Assembly: GCF_901709675.1 (NCBI RefSeq)
Contig: NC_051093.1
Location: forward strand, 9,064,553 to 9,128,552
Length of the DNA: 64,000 nucleotides
Source of the DNA: Syngnathus acus
Lineage: Eukaryota; Chordata; Actinopteri; Syngnathiformes; Syngnathidae
Reading direction: 5' to 3'
The position numbers and the translations under genes were made by a program. The notes under the pieces are model-generated. The model searched no databases. It was not told the DNA's origin and was given only the letters and a program-made list of their open reading frames with translations. Positions 37,842 through 49,423 of the stretch are shown here, one piece after another. Positions within the stretch are counted from its first letter, which is position 1; every line of letters starts with the position of its first letter.

Positions 37842-38990
37842 CAGATGGAGCGTTTGAGGGAAAGGAGGAAGTTTGGGTTTTTTTTAGAATAAAAAGTTGT
37901 TAGCATTCCATTTTTGCAGTTACATAATATGGACAAAAAGGATGAAAGGGCAGCTAGCCAGGATGTGGTATTTCAAAAAACAAACGTTTGAATTTTATGA
38001 AGAGTTTCCTAATGCAAAGCAGCAATCTCAAATGCAACTTGGAATAATTAACAATTGAGCCGTTTAAATTGTGAAAAGAAGTCGAAGGTGAGATAAGAAT
38101 CTCAAGAAGCTGCAAGATGATGAAATTTCAGGAAAAGCAAAGAGTGGGATATAATAAACGTCAGTGTGTTAGATGGATCATTTTGACCTGCATGTTATAT
38201 TCATACATGAAACATGAGAAATTGATCATTCGATGACCTTTACGGTATATCAGGCACACTATTTTTTATTGTATTTACATTTTGTGCATATTTTTTGTAC
38301 TATCACAATGAGTTTGGGTTTACGAGTTTGGAATCACAAAAAAAGGATATATCTATAAATTCAGATTTTTTTTTTTTTATGCCATTTCAATTTTGACAAC
38401 TGAGTAGAGCCACGGGATAAAGAGACAACCTTCCGGTTATTGTCATCTTCCGACATTCCATGCGTGAGGGCCTGGCTAGGTTGAATCCGAAATATTTTAA
38501 AAGATCACAAGACGCTCAAGCGTCGTGAGATGTGACGGAGTGACAGACTAAACACTCGCTGTGGACTGCAGATGAAAATATTTTTGCGTATTTCCTACAC
38601 CAGTTTTAAAATGTGTCATTCTGATGAGTGCAATATATATTTGGTCGACGTGTTTTCACCCTGCAGATCTGTATGCCATACAAAGAAACTGAAATTTGAA
38701 AACATCTACGCCAAATCATGCCGTGCCTAATATTGTCTTTGTGTGCAACGCTGATAAGACGTTTGGTGTTTATTCAGTTCGTGTACTTTTATGTCACAGC
38801 TTTTGGGCACATTTCGATGGTGTTGTGGCATTATAATAAGAACATTGATACTGAAGAATAAGCCTGTTATGTCTTTTGGGCGTGATTTTTTGTTTGCATT
38901 TGTACAATGGTATGTCGAATCTGTTATGAACATATGTCTTGTTGTACTGTGATGTTGTTTATTGTCATTTATTACAATTAAATTCTTGCT
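37842..38990 (+). other. Probable nptxr 3' UTR
   Basis: No coding frame is seen. There is a poly(A) signal AATAAA at 37888 and a distal ATTAAA at 38978 followed by a T/G-rich element. A long 3' UTR of about 1.1 kb is plausible for a synaptic gene but is not proven here. Confidence 0.45.
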
Positions 38991-39129
38991 TTTCACATGG
39001 AGAGAATGTGAGTCTTCAATTTTTGCTCCACTTTGAAAATTAAATGTATAAATTCATACTATTTGTTTTGCCGACTCCCTCAGATATCCCTATGCCCCCC
39101 CCCCACGGGAAAAAAAAAAAAACTAGCGC

Positions 39130-39306
39130 CGCCCATGGCTTCGACACTCAGTTGTTGTAACTATGTGCACGTGACCTTGAGCGAGATACTGAATTGCTGC
39201 TGAGGCAACATCATCGGTAGAAAAAAAAGAGGAGACGGCGCTAAAGTACTTTGAGTACCTTGTAGGTAGAAAAGTGCTATACGAGTGAAAGCCCATTTAC
39301 CATCTG
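39130..39306 (+). mobile_element. SINE-like or non-LTR retroelement tail
   Basis: The segment reads CACGTGACCTTGAGCGAGAT, ACTGAATTGCTGCTGAGGCA, then GTACTTTGAGTACCTTGTAGG, AGAAAAGTGCTATACGAGTG and AAGCCCATTTACCAT. Order and wording match a common teleost short retroelement tail ('ACCTTGAAGGTAGAAAAGCGCTATA', from memory). The family name is not certain. Confidence 0.6.
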
Positions 39307-39744
39307 CAAAGGTGCACTAGCAGTGCGGTGAAAATAAAAGCTCTCAATGTAACAGGACTGGCGTTATCTATGACAACCACACAGAACAAATGGACTTGCA
39401 CAACCCATTTTAGCTAACATTACTTTTTACAGTCTCCAGCTATTTTCATTTGTGTCACGTCTTATGCCTCTCGCTCTCCTCGAAGCAGAGTGTCTTCTTC
39501 GGCTTCATCCTCCTCTACTTTTAAAAAGTCCAACCACCACATTCCTCGTCCTCATTTTTTTTTATCCGGCCGAGAAAATGTCTTCAATATAGTAGCTAAT
39601 ATAGGACTTAAGCTGCCGTGACAAATTCAAATTCACCGAGCATGTGGACTATAAAAAGTCAGAAATTAACTCTGGAGCCACTGTATGCCAAACGGATTTA
39701 AAAAAAAATATATGATTCATATTATTCTTGTTTTATTTAGCTTT

Positions 39745-39800
39745 ATCTTATGTACAGCTGCAGTTGTTTTTTTATAAGCGCTCTACAAAAGTCGAGTTGA
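39745..39800 (+). mobile_element. L2-type LINE or SINE 3' end fragment
   Basis: TGTACAGCTGCAGTTGTTTT followed by TATAAGCGCTCTACAAAAGTC and GAGTTGAG resembles the widespread fish L2-clade tail that ends in GCTTTATAAATAAAGTTGA. It is short and diverged. Confidence 0.45.
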
Positions 39801-42800
39801 GTAATCACTAGGATCGCACAGAGCAGAGAAAAGACCTTTAATGCCTTTTTTTGCCGTTTTAGGTCAAGGGAATGGAGATTAAATGAATCCCTAATTACCG
39901 TGAGACTTGACTTTACACAGGAAGATAGAAGACTGAGCAAAATTTAGTTTCTTCATGGACAGAAAAGCAATGTGGATTTTTTTTTTTTTTTTCTCACTGT
40001 GTCGCTTCAGCTTTAAACGACAATAATGAGCAATTTTTGGGCATACTATGGAAATTTCTTCACCGGCACTTCCTCAGTGGTACCAAACCAAATGAATATT
40101 GTAAGAAACAAATTGTGTTGCATTATTTCCAAAGCATTAAACTTTGTGATCCGCCTCTTCTGACTGAACGATGGAAATCGGAGTGGATTGAAAAGTAGGA
40201 TGGATACAAGCCGCTGCGGGGATTTAAAATTGTGAACTTTCCATTAAAAAAAAAAAAAAAAACTCCAGGCTGACCATCTTGACCATCTTTAGCATATTCA
40301 CAGGCAAAAAATGACATTTCCCATTGGATTACTAGTGCAGATCTAATCCGTGGTGTTTCATCTAGGAATGGACAGTATGTAATCCCGAATAATCCATGCA
40401 ATTGATGGCCCAACAGATTGAACCACTCCAGACAGCACAATGGTTCAACCCAGGTTGGGATCAAATAAAAAAAAAAATAAAAAAAAATCATCCCTTTACA
40501 TGATTAAAATCTATTTTGTAAAGTATTGATTTTGTTGTGGGGAAAATCTGATTTTCATATTTGCATGAACTAAACGACTAAACCGGGCTTTCAATTCTCA
40601 GCTACTAATTGGACCTTGAGGCGCTATTTTCTCTTCCTCCCAGATGCTGCAGCTCCAGGGAGCGTCACCAACTAAAATAATCAACTCAACCGGGATTTTC
40701 GGATTTCAAGCTGTTTTAAATATTGACTGGACTCGTCCATTAGAGAAAATTCTCCTGTGGGAGAAGATACAATAAACATTTTAACTGAAGAGTTTGTGAT
40801 GACTTCAAATCCGAATAACTGGTTTATATTCCAAACAAAATATTTCTCCAACACTGTCATCATGCTAGCGACTTCCAAATGGTCAAATTGACCTACTCCT
40901 CCTTTTCTTTGTAAGTAATCCATTGACTCAGCCTCCACATGGCTGCCTACCAGAATAGAACCCGTTTTACACACAAGCGCACTCGGAGTCCAAAATTCCC
41001 ACTGAGACTCCATCTGGACAGGAACACTTCATCTTCCTCCATCTTTGTCACCCACTCTGCCTCTCATCCTCCTCCCACACGTTCATTCAAACATGGACGA
41101 CCATCATGGAACACCACAAAGATTTTCATGAAATATTTTTGCCATTTCAAACCAAGGGACCATTATATAATAAGGATGAGGTGTGAAGACAAATGAGTGT
41201 GCTAATGTGGGAAGGAGGAGGGAGTGAGCGGAGGAGTGGGCTGTCTGCACGCAGCACGACGAAGAAGGGTGACAAATGCAAATTACGGACAGAAATATCG
41301 GGACATAAAATAACACAAAGTCTCCGAATGGGTTCCTCAATAGCTACGCTCTTTGAAAACTAGCATCAATAGAAAAGTCTATTTCCTTGCATCAAGTGAA
41401 ATATAAATGTCTTTTGCATCATCTGGCCTTCATGGTGTTGTATTGGTCATTCCAACTGAAGTTTTCTTTGCAGTTTGCCCTTCAAGTAGTTCCGCAACCA
41501 CTCATGTCCTCAAGGTGTTTTCTTTTCTATCCGCTTCAATGACATTTTCTGTCGGCTAGAAAAAGTATCATCGCAAGCTACGCTTTGAATTGCAGAATCA
41601 GATGCAATGGTCACAAAAAGATAAGATCATTCGCCAAGTCGCCATTTCTCAACTCCATCATCAACAAAAAAACATAAACGGTCTCCCCCTTCTAATTCCC
41701 TCTGCCTTTTCATTTTTTGCTCCCTACAAACGAGACGACTGCTACCTGCTCGAAAAAAATCGACACTGGCTTTGAGCTCGCTACAGGGTTCTCGCGTCGA
41801 GAGATGAGATTGTGCTGCAGGCTGTCACCTTGTCAATAATTTGCTGTCGAATTACAAAGAGCGGAAGTCATGCGACACTAAACAATCATTCTCATGGGAA
41901 AACATGAAGCGCTGGATTTATAATTGGTTGAACACAACGGCCGCCTAACGCTACTTAGTATTCCGTGACGGTTTCCTCACTGTCTTAACACCTCCTCCAT
42001 CTCTCCTTCCAATTCCTTTCCGTCTCTATTAGCATGGTCGCTACTTTACATCATTTGTTCCTGTTGCTTCCACGCCGGTTTTGACACTGCCGCTTTGCAT
42101 TTGGCCCTCCGTCTTTTGTCTCTCAAGCTTTCTGCTCACTCGGTCTCTCCATATGAAATATTCATGGGCAGCCATACTGGCAGTGGAGCGCCCGCAGTGG
42201 CCTTTGAGGGGAACCAAAGAAGGTGAGAGGATGTGTGGTCCTGGTTTGGAAAGGAGATGAGGGGTTGAAAGAAAAGAGCTGCGGCAGTTGACATATGCAC
42301 GCATAACCTCCATTGGCAATCCTTCTACAGTATTTTCAAATTCATTTCAAAAGTGCCAAGTATTCCTGATTGGATTCTGGTTTCCTTGACACAAGGAGAT
42401 GATGGATTAGGCTTGGTGCAGAACAGGCAGACACAATAGTTGAAATATTCCCATCCTCACCTGACGCTAATGCTAAGCATCAATCGAAAAAATGTTTTTC
42501 CACTTATACTACACAACATGCACACAGTGACAAAATGCAATTAAAGCACACATTAGGTGTGATCATTCCAAAAGGTACTTAACTGCACATTTCAATCCAA
42601 CGTGCCAGATGTGATGACTTTGTCTTATGATGCTTAGTTTGCATTTTGTTTTGGCTGTCAGCCTGCTTGGCGGATAAAGCATGCGCTGGATCCAATTAGG
42701 TGTCATCTTCTGGGTTGTCTCCAAGCAACCTACATTAAAGTGGACCAGCTGGGAAAGAAGGAGGCCAGCAGATCAGTTTTATGTAGAAAGTACTGCAAAG

Positions 42801-44114
42801 TTGCAAATTACCCAAACTGCTGAAAACGAAGCATCGCAAATTCAAAATGGGGGATAATTAATAAGATATGAAATCTACAGGACCTAATGAAATATAGTTT
42901 GTTCATTTGGATCATGTCACCTATTGAAAAAAACACATTAGGTATGAGTATTGATGAAAGTTAGTTTAAAATTTGAAATGGTTAAACGCGTAAAATGACT
43001 CATTCAAAAATAATAATGTATTTATTCCATCAAATTTGGTGCAGATTTGAGCACCAGTCTATTCTCCTGGGACCTGCGACAAACCTCATTATACATTCAG
43101 ACCCAAAGCAGTTAGCTAATTAACGGAAACATATAGTCGTTAGTTGGGCGGCGACATTAAATACACTGACCTCGTTTTAATCCGTTGAAGCTAGAAATGC
43201 TGAATAGATCCGAAGCCATTTTTTTCTACACTGTACAATTTTATATTACATGGAAATAATAATGACTATAGTAAAAACAATTTATTTGATTTATTATTCT
43301 TTTCCGTTCATTGTTGCTGTTATTCATCCCCCTCCTCATTGCCAGACAGGCTGAAAGAGCATTTTGTGCACAGGTCACAATGACACGGGTCAGCGCAACC
43401 GTCCGTCTCTTTTTCTATTTGAACTCAAGTGTACCATCACAAACAAACTGCACAGTGCGCTAGAATTATCAGGAAAATCACATATCGCTCTCATTAGCCC
43501 AGGACGTGAGGGAACAGAGTGGGAGAAGAAAAAAAGGTCTTCAAGCAAAAGAGATGTAAGTATTTCTTTTTTCTGCCGATGGTACTCAGGGGAATTCGAG
43601 AGCAGCAAGTTCAATCATTTATTGATTTTCCTCCATGAGCTTTTTATATCTCGTGTAAATGATTAGCTTATCTTTTTTTTCCCCTTCCGTAAGATAATTA
43701 TTGCCGGACTTGCTCGTCAACTATAATCCTTTCAGTTATTGTAGATTTACATCTCTGGATGTGATGCCATTTCAATTTTTCTTCTCAGCATTTAAACACA
43801 CTAGTAGTTCTTCCCATACAAGTCTGAGCAACATTTGAGGTTTTCGAGCGTGTCTACTAATAGTCTTTAGACCACAAAACAGATGTGAGTCACCATGGCA
43901 ACAACAGCTAAACTATTCTCACCATCAGAAGCTATTTAAGGTCAAATTGTGGATGACAATAAAATCTGCTGTGGAACGGATCAATTCCATGCGGGGTTTC
44001 CAATTTACAGAAGAGAAATTAGAAGAGGAGCTGAAAGGAAACGTTTCGTGGTGATTAGGTTTGAAGTGGGCCCCGTTTGATTTTCAAGTGCCTCTCTTTT
44101 CTTTATTTTGCAGC

Positions 44115-47100
44115 ATGGTGAGGCGGAAGCTAGGTCCATCCGCTCGCTCCGTCTACCTTTGTCTGGCCTGTGTGTCCCTTTCCTTGCACGTTATTCTCGC
44201 ATTCTTTTGCCTCACTGTCCTCCAAACAGCCTGTGTCCTTCCCGACTCATCTTCCTCCTCCTTAAATCCAAGCCCAGATGCCCAGAAGCACATTTCCGCA
44301 TCACACAAACTATCAATAAGTTCCCAGAATGAGAAACCTTACAAATCAAATGCCAGCACATTGCCTAATGCCATTGGGGGAGAGAAAAAAATGATGGGCG
44401 GTGGAAAACTAAATCAAGTGATGGAGGAGGCCTCCAAGCTGGAGGCGCTTTTCAAGCACCCGCTGTACAACCTGCCAGAAATAGGGCTGCTGGAAGATGA
44501 CTGGCTGCTGAGGGTGAAGAAAAATGAGGACAAGGAGGACGCCATCGATAGTGACACGCAGTGGTGAGTGCTAAAAATGTTCGCCTCATATCTGAGAAAT
44601 ATATTCCACTTTTTCTTCAAAGGCAGAGTGCGAGTCGGGAGGAGAAAGGCTATGACAAGGTTTCTTGGAGCAGCGACGTAGAGTCGCACCCACCCTGGTT
44701 ACGATTCCACTTGGGCATCACTCGATGGGAACTGTACGACAGAAAGGACCTCACTGTGTCAAAGCTGACGCATTACTTGGCAACGCAACGCATCCTCGGA
44801 GCAGGTGAGGAAAGAAGAGATGATAGGAATAGATTAAAGAGCTGACCTCGCTGTTAACCATGATGGTCCCAGTAGTGCTTAGCTTTCATCTAATTATGAT
44901 AATTCACTTTCTTCTTAGTTAAACAGAAAAACAAAGTCACCGCCGGTTTCATTTTTCTTTTTTCTCGTATGCCTTTTATGGAAATCTGTGAGAGCCCAAA
45001 GCGAGGCTGGGAAGTCACACCGTTTTTTTCTAAGACAGTAAACTATGCCAAAGTTTACATTCAGAGCAGGGAATCCTTTAGAGATTTTTTTTAGAGCAAC
45101 AACAAAAATGAGACTTATGCATGCATACACACTCACAGTTGCACAATCAAGGCTCACCTTCACGGCTAAAGCGCGGAAGATGAAAATACCTTCGCCTTTT
45201 GTCTCTAGACACAATTAGCCTTTTTGATATTATTAACATGGAAAGGTGGCGGTGCCTGATTGTTGGTTGTTTTTGCAGTACCTTTTAATATTTCTTTACT
45301 CTCTGTTACACAAATACAGAGACTATTAAAAACAATAATATTAATAACAATAAAAATAATAATATAAATAGAGCGAATGGTAATGGCAGGTTTTTGCGAT
45401 TTATAAAAATGAGACTAAGATAAATCATTTCAAACCTGTAGAAGTCAGTTGGAATACAATTCTGAGAAGTGAAGTAAAAATAAGTGCCTCTGATTAGTAC
45501 GGGTGTTAGAACGTAGACATTTTTCGAGTTACATCTAAGAGCACGCTGGTCTGCAAAGAGCTTCGACAGCATCAGAGGGATCTCATTGTTCAAAGGGATC
45601 AGGCAGGAAAAGGGTACAAAAGAATTTCCACAGCATTAAATATACCATGGAACAAAGTCAAGACGGTCCTCTTCAAGTGGAGAGGAAAAAAATGACACGA
45701 GTAAAAACTGCTCATCCATACAAATGAAAAAATGAGGCTGCTTAGAAGCAGACAGCAACATTGCAGGAATTGTTGGCAAGTATTGACCGTTTACTACATG
45801 TGACAACAATCTCCAATCTGGGGGCAAGCAATGACATTATTGCAGTTGTTTATTTATGCTTCACTCCTTGAAAAGATTTTTTTTTTCCCCAATTGAGTTT
45901 ATAGGTAAGATTAAAATCCTCATCTGAGAGGGGTGTGTAGACTTTTTATATCCAGTGATACGATTACATTATTTGTCAAGATTCGGGCATTTTGAAAAAC
46001 GATGTTTGACATGTGACGACGACAGCAATTTCTGAATCCAATCTTGCTTTTTCTTCATCTTTCAGTTCAAAAGTCAGGAGGCACTCAACTCAAACTGCTA
46101 ATATCTTTCCCAAACTACGGACAAGCTCTGCTCAAACCTAAGAAGTAAGACGGACCACTCTGCCATCTTAATTGGACCCCACGTTCAACTCAGCACGGGT
46201 GTTTTTCTCAACTAGACAATCCAGAGATGCAGAGACGGACGTGAACCTCTTTTACTTCTCTGACTTTGAAAGACACAATGCGGAGATCTCAGCTTTTCAC
46301 CTTGACAGGTATACGGAGAAAAAAAAAATCCTTTGCGAAGATTCAATTGTACAGTAAAGTGGAATGATCATCTCTCGGCTTGTGCATCCCTCCAACCACA
46401 GACAATTCGATACATCCATCACCTCTGTGACTTCCAAATGCCGCCGTGAATGATGTCAACCTAAGCTTTGTTAGGCTCTGTAGTGTGATTATAAAAAAAA
46501 TGACATGAAACAACTGCTACCTCCAGGACAGAAATCCTGTGCCTCAATGGAGCGCTGTGCTTTTTTTCAAAGCACTTTTTTGGTTCTGATCTCTTGTGTT
46601 GGCTCTGTGTCTCAGACTACTGGGGTTCAACAGAATCCCCCCAGTGGTCGGTCGTCTCATCAATGTCACCAGTGAGATCAGAGAGATTACCACTGACCGC
46701 AAGCTGTCTCGCACCTTCTTCACTTCCCCAGGTAGTAGTTCTCCTGCTCTGAGATTTTGTTACCAACACTCTCCCACTAAAGCCACTTTAATGTGCTACT
46801 ACTAAAACATGTCTCTCGGACTCCCCCTAGCGGGCAATGTGTGTTTCTACGGTCAGTGTGAATACTACTGCTCGACAGAGCACCCAGTGTGCGGGCAACC
46901 TCACTCACTGGAGGTATCCTTGGCGGCCATGTTACCCGATCTCAGCCTTGCCCCTCGCAGGTCTTGGAGGTCACCATGGAGACGGTCCTATAGCCGCACC
47001 AAATTGGCCCAGTGAGTACTCACAAATTTCCCGAGTCAGGGTGAATTGTGGCCTGAACACAAAGCTGGTAGATCCAACTTGATGTCTAATGCTTTGCTGT

Positions 47101-48098
47101 GCCAGGTGGGAGAAAGACCCCGCCTATTGTGACACAGTCAAACAGACGCCTCCCTACAACTACGGCACCAGGCTGGTGGATGTTATCGACATGGCTATAT
47201 TGGACTTCCTCATGAGTTAGTCTCCACATTACGAATTCAGTCCAACACTTTGAAATTGAAAAATAATTGAACATGACAACATCACAGTACACAACAAAGT
47301 CAATTGCCCTTCTGTGATTTTCAAAAGTGGCAACAATGATGAAACTTGACATAGCATAACCTAAGTGTATGTTCTATCTTGATCAAAGTTATAGGAACAT
47401 TGATTTTTCTTTTTCTTTTTTTAAGGCAACATGGATAGACATCACTATGAGACGTTTGAAAAATTTGGCAATGAAACTTTCCTGCTGCATCTGGATCACG
47501 GACGAGCGTAAGTACCGTCGGCTAACGTGATCAAAGTCAGTAAGAATGAAGAAATATTCGCCTTTAAAATCAGGTCTATTTAAAATAACAATCATACAAA
47601 TTGCAACTAACTACTATTTTGTAGGTTTGGCCGTCACTCTCAAGATGAGCTATCAATTTTAGCTCCCTTACAGCAGTGCTGCAGGTAAAACTTAAAAGTG
47701 CAAAGTTGGAAGCTCTTCATGTACAATATCTACCTCTTTTGCTGTTTTTTTTTTTTACTGAGGTGAAAAAAAGTATTTTCTCTTCCTACCTGTCCAGGAT
47801 CCGTCGCTCCACCCTTCTCCGCTTGCGTCTCTTGTCCCATCCAAATTTCCGCCTGAGCGATGTCATGCGGGAGTCTTTGGCCGAGGATCCTCTTGCAGCT
47901 GTTGCTCCACTCCTGTCCAAGTCACATCTCACTGCTTTGGACCGACGCCTAGCAACTGTCCTGCAGGTGGTGGAAACCTGTGAAGAACATCACAATAATG
48001 TCATTTTCAATGACTTGGGAAAATACAATGAAGATTATGAGCACCCAACTAAAGCAGTCCAAAACAAGATGGGACCTGGACTTATGGTTCTGATTTAG
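44115..48098 (+). CDS. FAM20C-like Golgi/extracellular serine/threonine kinase
   Basis: FAM20C-type kinases phosphorylate secreted proteins at S-x-E sites in the Golgi. Exons are 44115-44563, 44623-44804, 46066-46144, 46216-46308, 46616-46731, 46831-47011, 47106-47215, 47426-47507, 47625-47684 and 47798-48098, in phase to 550 aa. The N-terminus has a signal-anchor at about 8-35, then a variable Ser/Lys-rich stem. The kinase core holds K220 (GGTQLKL), K234 (QALLKPKK), E255 ([10 protein letters not shown]), D407 (MDRHHYETF) and D427 ([11 protein letters not shown]). Their spacings equal those of human K271, K285, E306, D458 and D478 (from memory). E255 is Gln in the pseudokinase FAM20A, so this copy should be active. 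Conserved Cys ([24 protein letters not shown]) support the fold. The C-terminus DVMRESL...ALDRRL is family-typical. It is probably the second teleost FAM20C paralogue (often called fam20cl or fam20cb). The start is the first ATG after acceptor CAG at 44113. Poly(A) signals are at 48108 and 48118. Confidence 0.9.
45380..45960 (+). mobile_element. Degraded, internally deleted Tc1-like transposon in fam20c-like intron 2
   Basis: From about 45384 the sequence follows the internal leader of the common teleost Tc1 family (AATGGCAGGTTTTTGCGAT, AATGAGACTAAGATAAATCA). From about 45540 to 45830 it carries the start of the transposase region, including TGGTCTGCAAAGAGCTTCG, AGAATTTCCACAGCATTAAA and ATACCATGGAACAAAGTC, which encode the DNA-binding helix-turn-helix part. 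It then reaches ACATGTGACAACAATCTCC and jumps to the terminal AGGGGTGTGTAGACTTTTTA at 45929. Most of the catalytic half is missing and the frame is broken, so it is inactive. The left end is not clear. Confidence 0.85.
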
Positions 48099-48339
48099 TT
48101 CAAAACAAATAAACTCAAATAAAAGCTATCCACAAGCATTACACTTGGATTAAAGTGCAACGCTGCCCCCTACCGGTGCTCAATGTACACTACGCAAAAG
48201 TTGACAGGAACAGATCGGTTCACCAATATGGTTGTTTCCCCCTGTATTTTAAAAGTACAAAAAACACGTGTGGATTGCATGGATTTAACGGGAGGAGAAA
48301 TAAAATAATAAGAATATGAATTCACAAATTCCTGCCAGC

Positions 48340-48907
48340 GAGGATGGAGCGCTGATGTGGCTTTTAGTGACGTCACAGCTCGCAGCGGGGCCGGACTGAC
48401 TGCGCAGCCGCTCTGTGCATCCGCCTGTTTATGCGCAGCGCAGCCATTTCTGCGCTCCTCTGAACGCATGAATATTCTCGCGCTTGCTCTCCCACGCGCA
48501 CACAAAGCAAACTAGTGCGTGTCGATCACACACGCGTGCAACGTGGAGGAATAAAGCGCGTCTGGATTCGGCTGAGATCCGCCATCTCGAAACTTTCTCC
48601 GGATTGAACGTCTGCGCAGCCAAGCAAGCAGGGCTCTCTTTGTACACGTATAGCTCGCGTGCACGCGCCCTAATGGAGGCCACTGGTCTACAACGAGGCG
48701 TCTGCCACGCAGCAACAGTGCACGTCAAAAGGGAGGCGAGAGATGCAAAACAATCTGCGCTGGGTTTGGGCAGCCAGGGATCGCCTGCGCTTTGCAGCGA
48801 TCCTGCATACGGAGGGGGAAGAGGAGGGCTGGACCACGCTACAGAGGAGCTGCTGCTGGGACCGTCGGCGCTCCACGCCGCCACTACTACTACGGATGTA
48901 CAACTGT
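48340..48907 (+). promoter_or_regulatory. GC/CpG-rich promoter and probable leader exon of the Myb/SANT gene
   Basis: CpG-dense sequence starts after the fam20c-like poly(A) site, including GTGACGTCAC (a CRE palindrome) at about 48368-48377, and ends at a donor ATGTACAACTGT|GTGAGTG near 48906. Open frames of more than 160 codons run on both strands here, but they are by-products of high GC and resemble no family I know. The next acceptor on this strand is at 49418, just before the Myb/SANT start codon, so a non-coding first exon is the simplest reading. Confidence 0.55.
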
Positions 48908-49418
48908 GTGAGTGTTCACTTCCGCTCTTCATTTTTATTTACTGGATTGACATCACGCATTCAAGTGAAAATTAATGAGGGGAGCGCAGTGGTCCACTAG
49001 ATAGCGCTGTTTTTCTTTATAATATCGTCGCTGTCTAATAAAAAGCCTGTAGCCCTACTGTGATCTTCTACCGCAAATGAGTGTTTCCCCATCTAGCAGA
49101 AAATCAGTCCAAATACATTTGATGTATTTTTGGGGGCGTATATAAATTGAAGCTACATACTTGGACTGGCCATACACGAATATGTTTTGTTATAGATTCA
49201 TTTTAAACAGCCCTGGGGGCGTGTTTGGCTGTTGAAATGAAAGGAGCATCAAATTAGTTTTCACATTGTATAGTTATCATTTCCCTCGGAGGGATTGTAT
49301 GACTGAAAATAATATTATTGGTAATTTAATTCATCATAATGCAAATTCCAAATCTTTCGCAAGTTTCCCTGCTGTTTTCTTTTTAATTATTTTTTTTTTT
49401 TTTTATTAATCATCCCAG
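48908..49418 (+). other. Probable first intron of the Myb/SANT gene
   Basis: AT-rich non-coding sequence ends in a T-run and the acceptor CATCCCAG. No other feature is seen. Confidence 0.45.
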
Positions 49419-49423
49419 CCTCC

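Larger units (their letters stand above)
38991..44113. other. Intergenic region between nptxr and the fam20c-like gene
   Basis: No coding exons are supported. Contents are retroelement tails at 39130-39306 and 39745-39800, several homopolymer runs, and AT-rich sequence. A strong isolated donor (AAAGAGAT|GTAAGTATT) at about 43555 could end a leader exon of the fam20c-like gene, whose first coding exon begins one base before its ATG right after an acceptor. Confidence 0.45.

Noticed and set aside
40681-41340. Minus- and plus-strand frames of 78-110 codons near 41 kb
   Set aside because: There are no splice partners and no recognisable motifs; composition is that of intergenic DNA.
44061-44114. 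A longer fam20c-like start at 44061
   Set aside because: A strong acceptor (TTTATTTTGCAG) lies between it and the ATG at 44115, so the upstream codons are probably intronic.
45306-45830. A living transposase gene
   Set aside because: The frame is interrupted and most of the catalytic part is missing. It is a relic within an intron.
44115-48098. Identity as FAM20A
   Set aside because: FAM20A has Gln where this protein has E255, and the other catalytic residues are all present. The C-terminus alone is not decisive.
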